Part shown: positions 1 to 8,750 of the stretch, piece by piece
How the letters are laid out: the number at the start of each line of letters is the position of its first letter
Position numbering within the stretch: the first letter of the stretch is position 1
Origin: JACCZX01 sp963801035
GTDB lineage: Bacteria > Pseudomonadota > Gammaproteobacteria > Burkholderiales > Burkholderiaceae_F
NCBI GenBank assembly: GCA_963801035.1
Contig: CAWDDF010000009.1
Coordinates: 186,001-250,000, forward strand
Reading direction: 5' to 3'
DNA: 64,000 bases
The notes under the pieces: model-generated
Seen by the model: the letters and a program-made list of their open reading frames with translations, nothing else
The model's database searches: none
Told to the model about the DNA's origin: nothing
Translations under genes and position numbers: made by a program

Positions 1-694
1 CACCGGTTAATGCTGCTTCTAGCTTCGCTCCCTCGGGATCGTTGCACGTTGAGCCCAGCGCTCGCACGGCGGCACGCTTGGCAAGATGTACGCACAAGTC
101 GGCCGTGCCGCCGATACCGACGCCGACAATCGTCGGCGGACATGTTTTCCCACCTGCATTCAGCACGCAGTCGATCACGAATGTCTTGATCGCGTCGACA
201 CCATCGGCCGGAATCGCCATCTTCAAAAACGAGTTGTTCTCCGATCCGGAGCCCTTCGGAATCATTTCGATCGACAGCTCGTCGCTCGCATCGAAATCGA
301 AGTGAATTACGGGCACACCGGGCCCACACGACGTCTGCTCGTTGAAGCGCGTGATCGGATGCACGATCGACGAGCGAAACGGAAGCTCACGCGTGGCGCG
401 CTCGCAGCCGCGTCTTATCGCCTGCTTCAGCTGCGCACCGTCGACCAGAACATCGCGTCCGATCGTGACGTTGTAGATCGGAATGCCGGTGTCCTGGCAC
501 AGAAGATTGTCGGTGCGCTCCGCCACTGCGATGTTGGACACCATCGTGCCCAGCACGCGCTGCGCGGTCGACGCCGTTTCGCTCGCAGAAAGGCGCGTGA
601 ATCCAGCCTTGATATCAGGCGGCAACTGCTTTAGCGCGCGCACGTACAGTTCTTTGGCGGCGGTTTCAACTTGCGCAATGTCGATCTTCAGCAT
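1..694 (-). CDS. class I fumarate hydratase / tartrate dehydratase alpha domain (3' end outside window)
   Basis: Iron-sulfur hydro-lyase of the class I fumarase / L-tartrate dehydratase alpha family, which hydrates fumarate to malate in the TCA cycle or dehydrates a related hydroxyacid. About 231 codons are present and the gene runs off the left edge. Visible marks are the QDTGIP motif after Cys66 and the GGKTCPPT motif with Cys185, both typical [4Fe-4S] ligand regions of this family. The chosen start is the ATG at 694, because conserved sequence begins there; the frame stays open a little further upstream. It is the last gene of a minus-strand run behind a GNAT gene. Fumarase and tartrate dehydratase cannot be told apart without the beta part. 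Confidence 0.85.
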   Translation of the reverse strand, partial: MLKIDIAQVETAAKELYVRALKQLPPDIKAGFTRLSASETASTAQRVLGTMVSNIAVAERTDNLLCQDTGIPIYNVTIGRDVLVDGAQLKQAIRRGCERATRELPFRSSIVHPITRFNEQTSCGPGVPVIHFDFDASDELSIEMIPKGSGSENNSFLKMAIPADGVDAIKTFVIDCVLNAGGKTCPPTIVGVGIGGTADLCVHLAKRAAVRALGSTCNDPEGAKLEAALTG

Positions 695-744
695 CGTCTG
701 GATCGTACGCCGGGACAGCGTAGTGAACGAAGGGATTGTCTGAG

Positions 745-1272
745 CTAAACGCCGAGATTACGGTAGTACAGCGTGGTGGCGCAAAGCCCACCCTCAGGCA
801 GCAGCGCATAACCGGGAATCACACCGACCCTTGTCCAACCCTGGCGCTCGTACAGGCGCTCGGCTTCGTCACTCGCGGTATCGAGCACCAGCAATGTCTT
901 TGCGCACTCGCGCGCTGTGTCTTCGGCTGCTCGCAATAGCGCTGCTCCAACGCCCTGACGGCGGGCACGTCGATGCACGAGCATCTTGGACAGTTCCGCA
1001 CGGTGCGGTTGATTCTCCGGTTGACTGAGAACGAGGTGCACGGTGCCGCAAATGCCGTCAGCGTCTTCGGCAACCAGCAGGGCGCGTTCGCCTTCGGCAA
1101 CGCTCTGCGCGACATCACGCCAGAATGCGACGGCGCGCCCGTGCGTCAGCGGACGCATGAAACTCACCGACGCGCCACCGTCGACGCAATCGCACAGCAC
1201 GGCCGCGAGCTGGTCTATCTGCGGCTCATCGAGCGCCTGCAGGCGTCGTACCGACCAAGTGGATGTCTTCAT
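745..1272 (-). CDS. GNAT family N-acetyltransferase
   Basis: Acetyl-CoA-dependent N-acetyltransferase of the GNAT fold; the substrate is unknown. The acetyl-CoA pyrophosphate loop is visible as RRQGVGAALL near residue 113-122, followed by the C-terminal 'LYERQGWTRVG' segment that is common in this family. I chose the ATG at 1272. A GTG at 1293 lies two bases behind the VOC stop codon and would add seven residues. The gene follows the VOC gene almost without a gap, so it is probably translated from the same transcript. The upstream gene products give no hint about the acceptor. Confidence 0.8.
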   Translation of the reverse strand: MKTSTWSVRRLQALDEPQIDQLAAVLCDCVDGGASVSFMRPLTHGRAVAFWRDVAQSVAEGERALLVAEDADGICGTVHLVLSQPENQPHRAELSKMLVHRRARRQGVGAALLRAAEDTARECAKTLLVLDTASDEAERLYERQGWTRVGVIPGYALLPEGGLCATTLYYRNLGV

Positions 1273-1295
1273 CCTACGAATGCCACAGTCCACTG

Positions 1296-1667
1296 CTATT
1301 TCATCGAGTGCAGGCCAATCATGTTGCCCTCGGTGTCGGTCACCAGGGCGATGAAGCCGTACTGGCCAATCGAAAATTTTTCCTTGAAAATCTTGCCGCC
1401 TTGCGTTGAGGCACGCTTCGCCTCAATCGAGCAATCCTGGCAGATGAAGTACACGATCGTGCTGTTTCCGCCCGATGGGAAGCCTTCCATCCGAATCAGA
1501 GCGCCTGAAGCACCGTTGGCTTCGGGCTGCATCGGAAACGCCCACATCTCCACACCCGGGCTCTCCAATTTCTGTAACTGAGTCTTGAACACAGACTCGT
1601 AGAAGGTTTTAGCCCGGCCCATGTCTTGCACATAGATTTCAAACCAACCGACAGGATTACTTGCCAT
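1296..1667 (-). CDS. VOC family (glyoxalase/bleomycin-resistance fold) protein
   Basis: Small metal-dependent VOC-fold protein of 123 residues, the usual length for one glyoxalase-like module pair. The N-terminus WFEIYVQDMGRAKTFYESVF is the typical first beta-alpha-beta unit, and the end 'DTEGNMIGLHS' is the typical last strand with the metal-ligand region (family glutamate replaced by a histidine-rich end). Such proteins act on small molecules; the substrate cannot be read from the sequence. It sits between a phasin gene and a GNAT gene in one direction, with very short spacing. Confidence 0.8.
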   Translation of the reverse strand: MASNPVGWFEIYVQDMGRAKTFYESVFKTQLQKLESPGVEMWAFPMQPEANGASGALIRMEGFPSGGNSTIVYFICQDCSIEAKRASTQGGKIFKEKFSIGQYGFIALVTDTEGNMIGLHSMK

Positions 1668-1721
1668 AGCAACCTCTAGCTCAGCGAGTTAAAGACCGAA
1701 TAATTTCGACGCGATGCAGAT

Positions 1722-2133
1722 CTAGCGCAGCTTTGTACGCGCAAGACGCTTGGCGTTGGCAGTTGCTTTTCGATGCACGGGCACCAAGCCCTTGCCTAGA
1801 ACCTTCAGCGCCAGCGCGCTGAAACTGTGCTGCCGATCGAGCAGCGGACAGTTTTTTACCTTGGGCGACGGTGAAGAACGACTTGAAGAATGAGGCGGCC
1901 AGGGCTTGGTTGGCCAGCAGAGTCTGCACGGCCATTGCATTCCACGACTCAATGAATGCCGCGTTCTTCTCAGCGACCATCAACTCAAACTCCTTGCGGT
2001 CACGCGCGGAAAGCGTGCGGCCGGAAAGGGCCATGCGGGTCACGCGGTGCGCCACAACCTGCGGCACCGCGAAAGCGAGTTCAGTAGCTTTGACGGTCAG
2101 TGACTTATTAACGCGCCTTCGACGAGTTGCCAT
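1722..2133 (-). pseudogene. polyhydroxyalkanoate granule-associated phasin, frameshifted
   Basis: Phasin-like protein coating PHA/PHB storage granules. The N-terminal two thirds (FAVPQVVAHRVTRMALSG, then the ESWNAMA segment) are read in one frame, and the conserved C-terminus (VLGKGLVPVHRKATANAKRL) in the next frame, ending at 1722. The shift falls at a run of six T on the plus strand, 1852-1857. Removing one base gives a clean 136-residue phasin. Reading straight on gives an unrelated tail ending at 1681. A homopolymer indel in the assembly is the simplest explanation; a true null mutation cannot be excluded. The PHB depolymerase at 14.9-16.1 kb suggests that the organism makes PHB. Confidence 0.75.
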
Positions 2134-2160
2134 CGGATCTTCAGTGGATTGGTCATCAGC

Positions 2161-4795
2161 TCACGCCGGCTGAAGGGTTACCTTCCGACGAATGCGAAGG
2201 CCTTGCATAAACCAAACGAGTATCGCGATCGCTAGGCCGGGAATGTAGAACCAGTGCGCACTGATGCGATCGTTCGGTACCTTGACGCCGACAATGTCGT
2301 AGCCCTGCTCGACACGCGCTTTCGCGGCGCGGCTGCCAAACTTTACCGCGCTGACCTGCAGCTGTTCTCCCAGGCCAGTCACCGTCAATCCGGTTTCAGC
2401 GAGGCGCTGGCGCGCATCGAGCGCCGGATTTCCAGCGGTGCCCTTCGCACGCAACTGCACCGCGACAGTCTTGCTGACATCATCGCCCTCCAGCGAGGTG
2501 CCTTTGATCAGAAACACCAGCCGGTCGCCCGGATCGAGCTGGTTGACGATCTCGTAAAAGCGCGACGCCGGCGCATCGTTGTACTCGGGCGCGATCCGAT
2601 CGGCGAACCAGTCGGGCCGGAACAGCACAAACGTCGCAATCAACAACAGCACGATCTCCCACCAGCGGCACTTGGTGCGAAACCAGCCGAGCGTCGCCGC
2701 TGCGAATACGAGCGAAGCCACAGTCGCGGCCGCTGCAACCAGCAGCGCTTCACCCCAACCGTGAACGTCGATCAACAGCAGCGCCGGATTGAAGATCCAG
2801 ATGAAGGGCAGCACAACGGTGCGCAGTGCGTACAAGGATCCCTGAATGCCGACTTGAATCGGATCCTCTTTTGCGATCGCTGCCGCGGCAAAGCTGGCGA
2901 GTCCGACCGGCGGCGTGATGTCGCCCATGATTCCGTAATAGAAAACGAACAGGTGCACCGCGATCAGCGAGATCACGAGTCCCGACTGTGCGCCGAGCTC
3001 GACGATCACCGGTGCCATCAATGTGGCCACCAGGATGTAGTTGGCGGTCGTCGGCACTCCCATGCCGAGCACCAGGCAGACGAATGCAGTGAACAGCAAC
3101 ATCACCATTACGTTGCCGCCTGAGACGAACTCGACGAAGTCCGTCATCCGCAGTCCGAGCCCGGTCAAAGTGATCGCGCCGACGATGATGCCGGCGCAGC
3201 CGGTGGCGACGGCGATGCCGATCATGTTGCGGGCGCCGTCGTTGCAGCCGTTGACGATCTCCATCAGTCCGCGCCGCGCCTGCGCACCGAAGTCGCGCGT
3301 GCCGCGGAACAACGCAATCAACGGCCGCTGCAACGCCATCAAGAGGATTTGCGCGACGATCGCGTAAAAGGCGGACAGTCCCGGCGAGAATTCCTCGACC
3401 ATCAGGCACCACAGCAGCACGCCGATCGGAATCAGGAAGTGCAGCCCGGCCTTGACCGTTGGCCACGTCGGCGGCAAAACGGGGTTGTCGACATCGATGT
3501 CGACCGGCAGATCGGGCTCGCGCGCTGCCACCCATACGCTGTAGACAAAGCCGGCCATCAACAACGCCGCCAGAACCCACGGCGCCGCAGAGCCGAGGAG
3601 TGACTGTGTGCCGATCGCGGTGTAGTAGATCGCCCCGCACACAACGAACATGCCGGCGATCCCGAGCCCCCACGACATCAACGCCGCGCTGACGCTGCGA
3701 TCACGCACGCGTGCGATCGGCTCCATTCCCAGACGCAGCGCTTCCAGATGCACGATGTAGAACAGCGCGATGTAGCTGATCACCGCCGGGATGAACGCAT
3801 GCCGGATGATGTCCGAGTACGGAATGCCGACGTACTCGACCATTAGAAACGCCGCGGCGCCCATCACCGGCGGCATGATCTGGCCGTTGACCGACGACGA
3901 TGTCTCGATCGCGGCGGCCTTGACACCGCTGTAGCCCGCCTTCTTCATCAGTGGGATCGTGAAGATGCCGCCGGAGACGACGTTGCTGACCGACGATCCA
4001 GAGATCAACCCGTTCAGCGCCGATGACACGACCGCGACTTTCGCCGGCCCGCCGCGCATGTGGCCCAGCAGCGCGAAGACTCACCTGCATCATGTAGTTG
4101 CCGCCACCGGCTCGATCGAGCAGCGTGCCGAACAGCACGAACACGAAGATGAACGACACTGACACGCCGAGCGCGATGCCGTACACGCCCTCCGTCAGCA
4201 GCCACATGTGCGAAATCGTGCGCGGGATCGATGCGCCTTTGTGCGCGATCACGTCAGGCAGGTAGGCGCCACCGAGCACGTACGCAAGAAATACCATCGC
4301 GAGGATTGTCATCGGCAATCCGACCGCGCGCCGCGTCGCTTCGAGCAGCAGCAGTATCCCGCTGACGCCGACGACGACATCGAACGGCGTCGGTGCGTTG
4401 GGCCGCGCCGCCAACTCGTTGTAGAACAGGTACAAGTACCCTCCGGCGAAAGCGCCGGCAAACGCGAGAATCCAGTCGAGCACCGGCACGTAATCGCGCG
4501 GCGAGCGCTTGCTGGCGGGAAACGCAATGAAGGCGAGCAGCAGGGCGGTTGCCAGATGAATCGAGCGCGCTTCGGTATCGTTGAAAACCGCGAAGCCGAG
4601 CACGAACGGCAGTGGTGATGCGTACCAGAGCTGGAATATGACCCACGCCAGCCCGACCGCGAACATCAGCTTGCCGTGAATGCCTACATCCGAGCGGCCG
4701 CCGAGATCCGCATCGACGACCAGTTGCTTGATCTTGTCTTCGCCCAACTGCATCTCGGCAGTTGGCGCGACATCCTCGAGCTTTTTGTTGTCCAC
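2161..4795 (-). pseudogene. TRAP transporter fused permease (4TM+12TM, DUF3394 tail), frameshifted
   Basis: Inner-membrane permease of a TAXI-type TRAP transporter, which imports organic anions or amino acids using an ion gradient. The small (DctQ-like) and large (DctM-like) subunits are fused. The reading starts at 4795 and covers the first helices up to GGGNYMMQV. It then continues in another frame from ALLGHMRGGPAKVAVVSS through the large domain to the DUF3394 end. One extra base near 4078 explains the break, and the corrected product has 877 residues, normal for fused permeases. The TAXI binding protein lies just upstream. Most likely this is an assembly indel; if real, the transporter would be dead. 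Confidence 0.85.
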
Positions 4796-4811
4796 GCGCT
4801 CTCCCCAACAA

Positions 4812-4834
4812 AACGGGCGGTCTAGCCGCCCGTT
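4812..4834 (-). promoter_or_regulatory. GC-rich hairpin between TAXI binding protein and permease genes
   Basis: A perfect 9-bp inverted repeat (arms 4812-4820 and 4826-4834, five-base loop) lies 17 bases upstream of the permease start. On the minus-strand transcript it is followed by four U. It could be a weak terminator or attenuator that lowers permease expression relative to the binding protein. Confidence 0.5.
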
Positions 4835-4901
4835 AAGTTACGCCAGTTTCCCGCTTAGTGCGCCGCATTGAGCGGCGCGAAGCGTCCGCTCGTATGCGGC
4901 G

Positions 4902-4935
4902 AGGCGAAGCCGGCGAGAATCGTCCGGCTTCGCCT
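4902..4935 (-). promoter_or_regulatory. 12-bp hairpin right after the TAXI gene stop
   Basis: A perfect 12-bp inverted repeat (4902-4913 with 4924-4935, ten-base loop) overlaps the stop codon of the TAXI gene. No U-run follows it on the minus strand. It therefore looks like an mRNA-stabilising 3' hairpin for the binding-protein message rather than a terminator. Confidence 0.5.
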
Positions 4936-5917
4936 ACTTAATCCAGCCTTTTTCCTTGTAGTACTTTGCAGCGCCTTCATGCAACGGCGCCGACAGGCCG
5001 TTCTTCACCATGTCCTCCGGCTTCAGGTTGGCCAGCGCCGGATGCAGCTTCTTGAACTCATCCAGATTCTCGAACACCCCGCGCGTGACTGCATAAACCA
5101 CGTCGGCCGGCACCTTCGCCGATGACACGACGGTCGCCTGCACGCCGAAAGTCGTCGTCGGCTTCGCGTTGTTCGGATACATGCCGCCGGGAATCGTCGC
5201 CACTGCGTAGTACGGACGCTCACTCACCAGCTTCTGAACCGCAGGGCCGGTCAGCGAGACGAGCTGCGCGCCGCAGATGGTGGTCGGATCCTGAATGTTC
5301 GCCGAGGGGTGGCCGACGCCGTAGAAGAAACCGTCGATCTTGCCGTCGCACAGTGCGGAGCCGTGCTCGTCCGGACGCAACTCGGATGCGAGCGAAAAGT
5401 CCCCGAGCTTCCATCCCATCGCGTTCAGCAGCTCTTCCATCGACGAGCGCGTGCCGGAGCCCGGATTGCCGACGTTGAACCGTTTGCCCTTGAAGTCCTC
5501 GAACTTGGCGATGTTCGCTTCCTTGCGCGCAACGACGGTGAATGGCTCGGGATGAAGCGCGAACACTGCGCGAATGTCCGAGAATGCACCGTCCTTCTTC
5601 ATCGGACCGTCACCCTTGGTGGCGAAAAATTGCACGTCGGATTGCACGACGCCGAACTCGATCTCGCCGGTTCGAAGCAGGTTGACGTTGGCTACCGACC
5701 CACCGGTCGACTCGACCGAGCAGCGCAGGTTGTGCTTCGCGCGGTCGCGATTCACCAGCCGGCAAATCGCACCTCCTGCCGGGTAATAGACGCCGGTTAC
5801 GCCGCCGGTGCCGATCGTAATAAAGCGTTGCTGCGCTGTGGCGACGCTTGGAAGCGTCGCAGTGGTCACGAACGCCACGGCAAATGCCGTCGCGCACATT
5901 GAAATTCTGAACTTCAT
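4934..5917 (-). CDS. TAXI family TRAP transporter solute-binding protein
   Basis: Periplasmic binding protein of 327 residues that delivers substrate to the TRAP permease encoded next. It has an N-terminal signal peptide ending near ATAQQ (about residue 28). The TAXI signature follows: ITIGTGGVTGVYYPAGGAI, then STGGSVANVNLL, and GNPGSGTRSSMEELL in the middle. A good Shine-Dalgarno (AAGGAG) lies before the ATG at 5917. TAXI proteins often bind glutamate or other amino acids and dicarboxylates. The dehydrogenase and aminotransferase upstream point to an amino acid or keto acid here (inference). Confidence 0.9.
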   Translation of the reverse strand: MKFRISMCATAFAVAFVTTATLPSVATAQQRFITIGTGGVTGVYYPAGGAICRLVNRDRAKHNLRCSVESTGGSVANVNLLRTGEIEFGVVQSDVQFFATKGDGPMKKDGAFSDIRAVFALHPEPFTVVARKEANIAKFEDFKGKRFNVGNPGSGTRSSMEELLNAMGWKLGDFSLASELRPDEHGSALCDGKIDGFFYGVGHPSANIQDPTTICGAQLVSLTGPAVQKLVSERPYYAVATIPGGMYPNNAKPTTTFGVQATVVSSAKVPADVVYAVTRGVFENLDEFKKLHPALANLKPEDMVKNGLSAPLHEGAAKYYKEKGWIK

Positions 5918-6072
5918 CGACTATCTCCTTGTATTCCCCGCAGAGGAAGAGGCACGTTACGCGTCGCGGCAGTACGACGCAAGACCAGACAGCCCGACGG
6001 TGCCTGGCGGGACGGCATCGCAAACCCCTAGCCACCCAATGGCCGCGCCTCCTCGTTCGTTCAGAATGCGGT

Positions 6073-7416
6073 CTAGCGCCTGATCGACTGCACGACAGAG
6101 TTCACGGCCTCGCTAAGCCGGCCGAGCAACAAATCGAGCTCTTCATCGGAGATGATGAAGGGCGGAGCGAGCAGTATGTGGTCGCCGCGCGCACCATCGA
6201 TGGTGCCACCCATTGGATAGCACAACATCCCGGCTTCCATCGCGGCTTTCTTTACTTTTGCGTGTACCTTGAGCGCGGGTTCGAACGGCTGCTTGGTCGC
6301 ACGGTCGGCCACCAGCTCGAGCGCCTGAAACAGCCCGCGTCCACGCACGTCACCGACGTTGGGATGCTCGCGAAATGCTTCGCTCAACCTCACACCCAAG
6401 CGCGCACCCTGTTGCGCGCAGCGCTCGACCAGCTTGTCGCGTGCGAAAACCTGTTGCACGGCGAGTGCCGCGGCGCACGCGACCGGATGACCGATGTACG
6501 TGTGGCCGTGCTGGAAAAAGCCTGAGCCTGCACCGATCGCGTCGATTACCTTGGCGCTAATCAAGACGGCGCCGACTGGCTGATAGCCACCCCCGAGACC
6601 TTTGGCGATCGCCATCAGGTCGGGCGCGATGCCTTCCTGTTCGCACGCGTGCAAGGTGCCGGTTCTACCCATGCCGCACATCACTTCGTCGAGAATCAGC
6701 AGCATGCCGTGCCGGTCGCAGATCTCGCGGACGCGCTTGAAGTAGCCGGGCGGTGGAGTCAATGCGCCGCTCGTTGCACCGCCCACGGTTTCCGCAACGA
6801 ATGCAATGACGTTTTCTCCGCCAATGCGGTCGACCGCACCTTCCAGCTCCTGCGCGAGGCGTTCACCGTATTGCTCGGCCGATTCGCCGTCGCGCTGGTC
6901 GCGATACGAATACGTGGGTGAGACGTGTTCGACGTCGATCAGCAGCGGTGCAAACTGCCGGCGGCGCCACTGATTGCCACCGACTGCGAGCGCTCCCAGC
7001 GTGTTGCCGTGATAGCTGTTTCGGCGTGCGATGAATCGTGCGCGCTGCGGCTCGCCCTTTTCGACGAAATACTGCCGTCCGAGCTTCAGCGCCGCTTCCA
7101 TCGCTTCGGAGCCGCCCGAAACCAGATACGCGTGCGATGTACCGCTGGGCGCAGACGCAATCAGCGTATCGGCCAACTGCTCGGCGACTTCGGTCGAAAA
7201 AAAACTCGTGTGCGCATACGCGATGCGATCGATCTGTGCATGCATCGCAGCCAGTACATCGGGGTGACCGTGACCGAGACACGACACCGCTGCGCCGCCG
7301 GACGCGTCGAGGTACTTCTTGCCTGCGCTGTCGGTAATCCAACAACCCTGCGCGCTCACCGCAACCGGATAGTTGCCACGTAACTGGCGATGAAGGATGT
7401 GCGTTTCGCGATGCAT
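6073..7416 (-). CDS. class III (omega-type) aminotransferase
   Basis: PLP-dependent aminotransferase of fold type I, class III, 447 residues. Visible motifs are the LDASGGAAVSCLGHGHP N-terminal segment, the phosphate-binding VSGGSEAMEAA, the LILDEVMCGMGRTG segment with the PLP-ring aspartate, and the catalytic lysine in AIAKGLGGGYQP. It converts an amine or amino acid plus a keto acid (pyruvate or 2-oxoglutarate) to the matching products. It begins three bases behind the dadA-like stop codon and so is surely co-transcribed with it. With the TRAP system downstream it forms an uptake and catabolic unit. The exact substrate is not readable. Confidence 0.88.
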   Translation of the reverse strand: MHRETHILHRQLRGNYPVAVSAQGCWITDSAGKKYLDASGGAAVSCLGHGHPDVLAAMHAQIDRIAYAHTSFFSTEVAEQLADTLIASAPSGTSHAYLVSGGSEAMEAALKLGRQYFVEKGEPQRARFIARRNSYHGNTLGALAVGGNQWRRRQFAPLLIDVEHVSPTYSYRDQRDGESAEQYGERLAQELEGAVDRIGGENVIAFVAETVGGATSGALTPPPGYFKRVREICDRHGMLLILDEVMCGMGRTGTLHACEQEGIAPDLMAIAKGLGGGYQPVGAVLISAKVIDAIGAGSGFFQHGHTYIGHPVACAAALAVQQVFARDKLVERCAQQGARLGVRLSEAFREHPNVGDVRGRGLFQALELVADRATKQPFEPALKVHAKVKKAAMEAGMLCYPMGGTIDGARGDHILLAPPFIISDEELDLLLGRLSEAVNSVVQSIRR

Positions 7417-7419
7417 CGT

Positions 7420-8664
7420 TTATTGATACATATACGGCCTGACGTCGATTGTAGGAGTGCGGCCGGCGATTGCGTCGCATACAAGTCTTGCGCTCCCGGC
7501 CGCCAGCGTCCATCCCAGTGCACCGTGGCCGACGTTCAGGTACAGGTGTTCAACCGGCGTTCGGCCAATGACGGGCCGACCGCTTGGCGTCGCGGGGCGC
7601 TGCCCAGCCCATGGACGAATGTCACCGTCGATGACGGAGTACCCCAGCACTTCGCGCGCGGCATCCAGTAGCGCACTGGTCCGTGCCGGCGGAATCTCGT
7701 TGCCTTTGGCGCCGATTTCGACGAATCCGGCAACTCGCACGCGGTCACCGAGCGGCGCGAAAACCACTTTGCGGCGCGCGTCGGTAATCGACGCGCGCAA
7801 ACGCACCGCATCGGCCGCAGGTCTTACGGTGATTGAATAACCCTTGAGCGGATAAATTGGAAGATGGATTCCGGCGGTGAGCGCGATCTCGCGCGCGCCG
7901 ATTCCCGCCGCCAACACATACGCGTCGGCGCGCAGCGGTCCCTGGTCGGTTAGCAACGCGCGGACGCTCGTGCCATCGACGTCCAAGCGAGTAGCGCAGC
8001 GATTCAACTGTAAGTCACCCCCGCGTTGCACGATGCGTTGCGCAAGCTGAATGCAGAATTCGCCGCAGTCCGCGGCTGCGTCGCTCGCTGTCCAGACGCC
8101 GCCGGCGATGCGGGGCGCGTACGCCTCGAGCGCCGGCTCGTGCTCGACACATTGCGCGCGCGTCAACACCGTTTGCCTGCTGCCGAGGCCCGCCTGGTAC
8201 AGCACTTGCGCCTGCGCCGACGCGAGCGATCGAGCGTCCGGATAAACGACGAGCTTGCCGCCGCGCGTGAAATGACATTCGATGCCCTCGCCTTCGATCA
8301 GCGGTTCGATGAATTCGCGTGACAGCTCGGCGAGCTTTAGCAGGCCCTCGGTGGTTCTGCGTGCATCCGCAGTGTTAGCGTGGCGAAGAAATTCGATGGC
8401 CCAGCGCCACTGCACCGGATCGAAACGGAAGTGCAGCTTCAACGGTGAATCGCGCGTCAGAAAAAGACTCGGCAGGCGCGGCGGCACCGAAGCATCCGCA
8501 AGCGGCGCGACGAATGCATACGAAAGTTGTGCGCCATTGGCAGCGCTGGCGCCCTGCCCGGCCACTTCTTCGCGCTCGACAATCGTGACGCTATGACCTT
8601 CGCTTTGCAGAAAGTAAGCCGATGTCAGACCGATAACGCCTGCGCCGATGACACATATGTGCAT
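7420..8664 (-). CDS. dadA: D-amino acid dehydrogenase (DadA-like FAD oxidoreductase)
   Basis: Membrane-associated FAD enzyme of the DAO/DadA family, 414 residues, oxidising D-amino acids to keto acids and ammonia with electrons passed to the respiratory chain. The N-terminus holds the GxGxxG FAD loop (VIGAGVIGLTSAYFL) and the ERE acid residue that binds the ribose. The C-terminus holds the second FAD segment, 'YLNVGHGALGWTLAAGSA'. The gene is the first of a run with the aminotransferase and TRAP genes. Other DAO-family oxidases (for example for sarcosine or hydroxyproline) are possible, but the length and DadA-type C-terminus favour DadA. Confidence 0.82.
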   Translation of the reverse strand: MHICVIGAGVIGLTSAYFLQSEGHSVTIVEREEVAGQGASAANGAQLSYAFVAPLADASVPPRLPSLFLTRDSPLKLHFRFDPVQWRWAIEFLRHANTADARRTTEGLLKLAELSREFIEPLIEGEGIECHFTRGGKLVVYPDARSLASAQAQVLYQAGLGSRQTVLTRAQCVEHEPALEAYAPRIAGGVWTASDAAADCGEFCIQLAQRIVQRGGDLQLNRCATRLDVDGTSVRALLTDQGPLRADAYVLAAGIGAREIALTAGIHLPIYPLKGYSITVRPAADAVRLRASITDARRKVVFAPLGDRVRVAGFVEIGAKGNEIPPARTSALLDAAREVLGYSVIDGDIRPWAGQRPATPSGRPVIGRTPVEHLYLNVGHGALGWTLAAGSARLVCDAIAGRTPTIDVRPYMYQ

Positions 8665-8705
8665 CGCGCCAGTTTAGAGAAGCGAATCCAAACGTGATCG
8701 CGGGC

Positions 8706-8731
8706 AAAAAAAGAGCGCGATGAACGCGCTC
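8706..8731 (-). terminator. rho-independent terminator of the repeat-protein gene
   Basis: A 7-bp perfect stem (8713-8719 with 8725-8731, five-base loop) is followed on the minus strand by seven T (plus-strand A run 8706-8712). It lies 20 bases after the stop codon of the repeat-protein gene and separates it from dadA. Confidence 0.8.
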
Positions 8732-8750
8732 AATCTTGCTGCCAGGGAGA

